A stretch of 6,583 bases of DNA, from the NCBI GenBank assembly GCA_964404595.1, contig CAYOKQ010000071.1:1-6583 (forward strand). Reading direction: 5' to 3'. Under the pieces are notes generated by a model, which was not told the DNA's origin, searched no databases, and saw nothing but the letters and a program-made list of their open reading frames with translations. This DNA comes from CAYJXA01 sp964404595. GTDB taxonomy: Archaea > Nanobdellota > Nanobdellia > Woesearchaeales > GW2011-AR9. The position numbers were made by a program, and so were the translations under genes. Below, in pieces: positions 4,740 through 6,583 of this stretch. Position 1 is the stretch's first letter. The number at the start of each line of letters is the position of its first letter.

Positions 4740-5442
4740 TATATCGGACTTGCTGTGCGCCCCCCGGATACGACTGAAACAATATTTCCTTAATCGTCAG
4801 ATTAAGTCCCCTTATCAGAATGCTGTTTCCTTCCTCAAGCCAATCTGTTTTAAAGCCATCAATGGAAAATTTCGTTCTGCTCGCCTCCAAAATATAAAGG
4901 CTAATAATATGCTCTTGTTCGTTTATTTCCACTACTTCCTGCTCTCCCATGCTTAAAGTTCTGCTGGTATCAGGAGGCGGTGCATCCGCAGCTGCCTGTG
5001 CTGTTTCTTGTTGCGCTTGCTGAGCCGCTGTTTCATTATACAACAAGCATTCACCATCCTGGCAGCCGCCGGGACACTCAACATCATTAATCCAATTACA
5101 GGCCTCGGTTTGATATCCCTTGCGGTGATCATTAATACATTTAAATCCTGAAGAGCACGTGGATGCTGCTCGGCAAGTGTCGTTAAAACAACCCAAAGGG
5201 CATTGCACCCGCTCACCAAAACTACAATCTTCCTGGCGATATGCTTTCATGGACGAACTAATGCATTTCCAGCCCGCATCGCATTCTCCTGGAGCAGATA
5301 CGTTAGTGACGATAGTGCCCTCTGGCACGTTATCTTCCGGAACAGAATCGTTGGTGGATACCTCTTGCTGGTCTAAAATATCCGCTTCCTGGGAACAACC
5401 TAGCAGAATAACACAAACCACCATCACCAACATTTTGATCAT
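4729..5442 (-). CDS. Predicted lipoprotein with two six-Cys repeats
   Basis: The 237-residue secreted protein starts with a short signal peptide ending in a lipobox, LLGC at 13-16, so Cys16 is the likely lipid anchor. An acidic linker (17-53) follows. Two Cys-rich units share exactly one spacing, C-x5-C-x12-C-x7-C-x3-C-x4-C: Cys 54, 60, 73, 81, 85, 90 and Cys 96, 102, 115, 123, 127, 132. Both carry G-[WF]-K-C-I, a Y-[RQ]-x-[DE] segment and C-x3-C-x4-C. They are probably small disulfide-bonded extracellular modules. A Gln/Ala/Pro-rich linker (138-160) leads to a C-terminal beta domain (about 168-237) with the pattern EINEQEHIISLYIL, a Lys/Ser/Asp-rich turn, LEEGNSILIRGLNLTIKEILF. This resembles small beta domains I associate with secreted DPANN proteins. 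A TATA box about 30 bases upstream and no ribosome-binding site suggest a nearly leaderless transcript. Ligand unknown. Confidence 0.85.
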   Translation of the reverse strand: MIKMLVMVVCVILLGCSQEADILDQQEVSTNDSVPEDNVPEGTIVTNVSAPGECDAGWKCISSSMKAYRQEDCSFGERVQCPLGCFNDTCRAASTCSSGFKCINDHRKGYQTEACNWINDVECPGGCQDGECLLYNETAAQQAQQETAQAAADAPPPDTSRTLSMGEQEVVEINEQEHIISLYILEASRTKFSIDGFKTDWLEEGNSILIRGLNLTIKEILFQSYPGGAQQVRYTIE

Positions 5443-5466
5443 TTTGCATATTTTGGGAAAATAAGA

Positions 5467-5477
5467 ATATATATAAA
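5467..5477 (-). promoter_or_regulatory. TATA box for the lipoprotein gene
   Basis: TTTATATATAT on the minus strand is centred about 30 bases before the ATG at 5442. A transcript starting about 26 bases downstream would have a leader of only a few bases. No Shine-Dalgarno site is present. Confidence 0.6.
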
Positions 5478-5510
5478 TGTTTGCCGAGCAATACTATAGA
5501 TAACGACGAG

Positions 5511-6583
5511 TTAGTAATGAGTTTCGCAGCCTATATTCGATTGAGAAAAATCCTCAACCTGCGCATGTATATTGGTGCGTAACTTACGTTTCTGAGCTTC
5601 TAATGTAGTGATAGATGAAACTAAAATTTGAGGACGGGAACGTATAAACCGGTGCAATTGATTTATAGCTTTTCTTCTATCTGTTTCTGAAAGTACTTTA
5701 TAATCAAGCAGTTCCCGGAGCATCCAGGCCATTTTCCTTCGCTTTATGGCTGCCGTGGTGCCAAGTAATATGCCATTATGGTAGTCTATCCCCAAGTAGT
5801 ACAGAAACTGAACGTTGCCTTCTAAAGTGGCAGCGCCAATACCAAGCAAAAAAGGAAACCGACGCAGCAGTTCCTGGGCCACATTGCGCCCGCCGTACTC
5901 TTTCAGTAAGCTTATATGATGCTGATATTTTCTTGCGATTGAATCGGGGTTCAAAGACAGTAATTGTGCATAAGTTCCTATTTTTGTATCAGTTAATCCC
6001 AGAGCACGCAGACGAACATAGTTTTCTTCGAGGGTTGCCGGATCCCTACATAGCAAATAAGGTTGCGAACAAATCTTGCTATGTTTTAAACCTAATCTGC
6101 GCAGCCGCTGATAATTTAGGTGCAATGTCTGCGGAGTCATACCAAGCAAATACGGATACGTTATCATTTTTTGATCATCCAGCCCCATTCTCCTCAATTC
6201 CTGACGGTGCATCAAAATATTTTCAAGATCCAGACCCAGAAGTTTGATCCACAAGGTCATACTTCCCTTGCTCAAACCCAAAGAAGATAAATTCTTATAA
6301 TTGCGCTCAAGAGAGTTCACAGTAAGAAGGTGCAGATATGCTTCTACGTCTGCGCTTTTTTTTTGATCCAGCCTCGTTGAATTACCTAGCTCTGACAAGA
6401 ATTTATAGTTTTGTTGTATGGTCGGAAGATCTCTTCCAAGCAGATATGCACACGAAGCTATCCGAGCATCGCTAATTCCTTTACTGCGTAGGAAATTATA
6501 TACTCCTTTTATAGACTCAGGACTAGCTTCTGGCACACGCAAAATAAAATTTTTGGAGAAATAATGGATCTGCCTTCCAGGTA
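5511..6583 (-). CDS. mTERF-like tandem helical repeat protein (5' partial)
   Basis: At least 343 residues (from a TTG at 6542) consist of repeats of about 31 residues with the pattern [LI]-x-x-N-Y-x-x-L-x-x-L-G-L-x-x-x-K-[IM]-x-x-x-x-Y-L-L-x-x-[DN]-P. Units begin near residues 8, 40, 77, 106, 137, 168 and 199; more degenerate ones follow near 238 and 300 (RSRPQILVSSITTLEAQ). The LG[LI]...PYLL...P.TL signature matches mTERF repeats, triple-helical units that form an arc-shaped nucleic-acid-binding solenoid in organelle proteins. The protein is basic, with Arg/Lys-rich repeat surfaces and a KRRK cluster at 267-270. The frame stays open from the TTG to the right edge, and that upstream stretch (NFILRV before PEASPESI) continues the repeat pattern. 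I therefore think the gene begins outside the window. No signal peptide or membrane helix is seen. RNA or DNA binding is inferred; the target is unknown. Confidence 0.8.
   Translation of the reverse strand, partial: PGRQIHYFSKNFILRVPEASPESIKGVYNFLRSKGISDARIASCAYLLGRDLPTIQQNYKFLSELGNSTRLDQKKSADVEAYLHLLTVNSLERNYKNLSSLGLSKGSMTLWIKLLGLDLENILMHRQELRRMGLDDQKMITYPYLLGMTPQTLHLNYQRLRRLGLKHSKICSQPYLLCRDPATLEENYVRLRALGLTDTKIGTYAQLLSLNPDSIARKYQHHISLLKEYGGRNVAQELLRRFPFLLGIGAATLEGNVQFLYYLGIDYHNGILLGTTAAIKRRKMAWMLRELLDYKVLSETDRRKAINQLHRFIRSRPQILVSSITTLEAQKRKLRTNIHAQVEDFSQSNIGCETHY

Noticed and set aside
3989..4956. Several plus-strand frames in the paralogue operon and lipoprotein region
   Set aside because: They overlap the paralogue pair in other frames or lie antisense to the lipoprotein gene, and show no coherent domain.
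4953..5464. Frames on either strand overlapping the lipoprotein gene
   Set aside because: The lipoprotein frame has a signal peptide, a lipobox and two identically spaced Cys repeats; the others have none of these.
5933..6247. Plus-strand frame opposite the mTERF-like gene
   Set aside because: The minus strand carries regular repeats throughout; the plus frame is their antisense shadow.
1..6583. tRNA, rRNA, CRISPR array or insertion sequence
   Set aside because: No cloverleaf-like sequence, rRNA core, spaced direct repeats, transposase motif or terminal inverted repeats were found on either strand by eye.

Overview
The window looks like a piece of an archaeal genome, most likely a DPANN lineage of the Woesearchaeota/Pacearchaeota type (the lineage is inferred). 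The main evidence is an archaea-specific gene trio: an Era-like GTPase, a DUF2073 protein and a COG3364/DUF2072-type Zn-ribbon protein. In addition, several genes have a TATA box about 25-30 bases before the start codon and no Shine-Dalgarno site, which is the archaeal leaderless arrangement. A lipoprotein with twin Cys-rich repeats fits the same picture. There are no RNA genes, insertion sequences or CRISPR arrays, coding density is very high, and no gene-free stretch exceeds about 100 bases. Both ends cut through reading frames.

Left part (1-1046): the 3' end of an unrecognised gene (+) converges, with a 5-base gap, on a compact minus-strand operon. This operon runs DUF2178-like four-helix membrane protein, then a tiny single-helix protein, then a 65-aa Cro/CI-type regulator. 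The three frames overlap. A perfect 16-bp palindrome sits between the TATA box and the first start codon and is the obvious candidate operator for autoregulation.

Middle (1047-3412, minus strand): Era-like GTPase, DUF2073 protein, Zn-ribbon protein and an EamA-type transporter lie in that order of transcription. The DUF2073 gene is split by an apparent single-base frameshift. The transporter seems to have its own leaderless promoter.

Right of the divergent promoter region (3413-3507), a plus-strand operon encodes a 34-aa membrane microprotein followed within 2-3 bases by two diverged paralogous proteins of unknown function (172 and 200 aa). It converges with an 11-base overlap on a minus-strand lipoprotein gene. 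That protein has a lipobox, two identically spaced six-Cys repeats, a Gln/Ala linker and a C-terminal beta-type domain.

The right end is the most unusual part. It is a minus-strand gene, open at the window edge, encoding at least eight tandem units of about 31 residues that resemble mTERF repeats, the helical nucleic-acid-binding repeats known mainly from mitochondria and chloroplasts.
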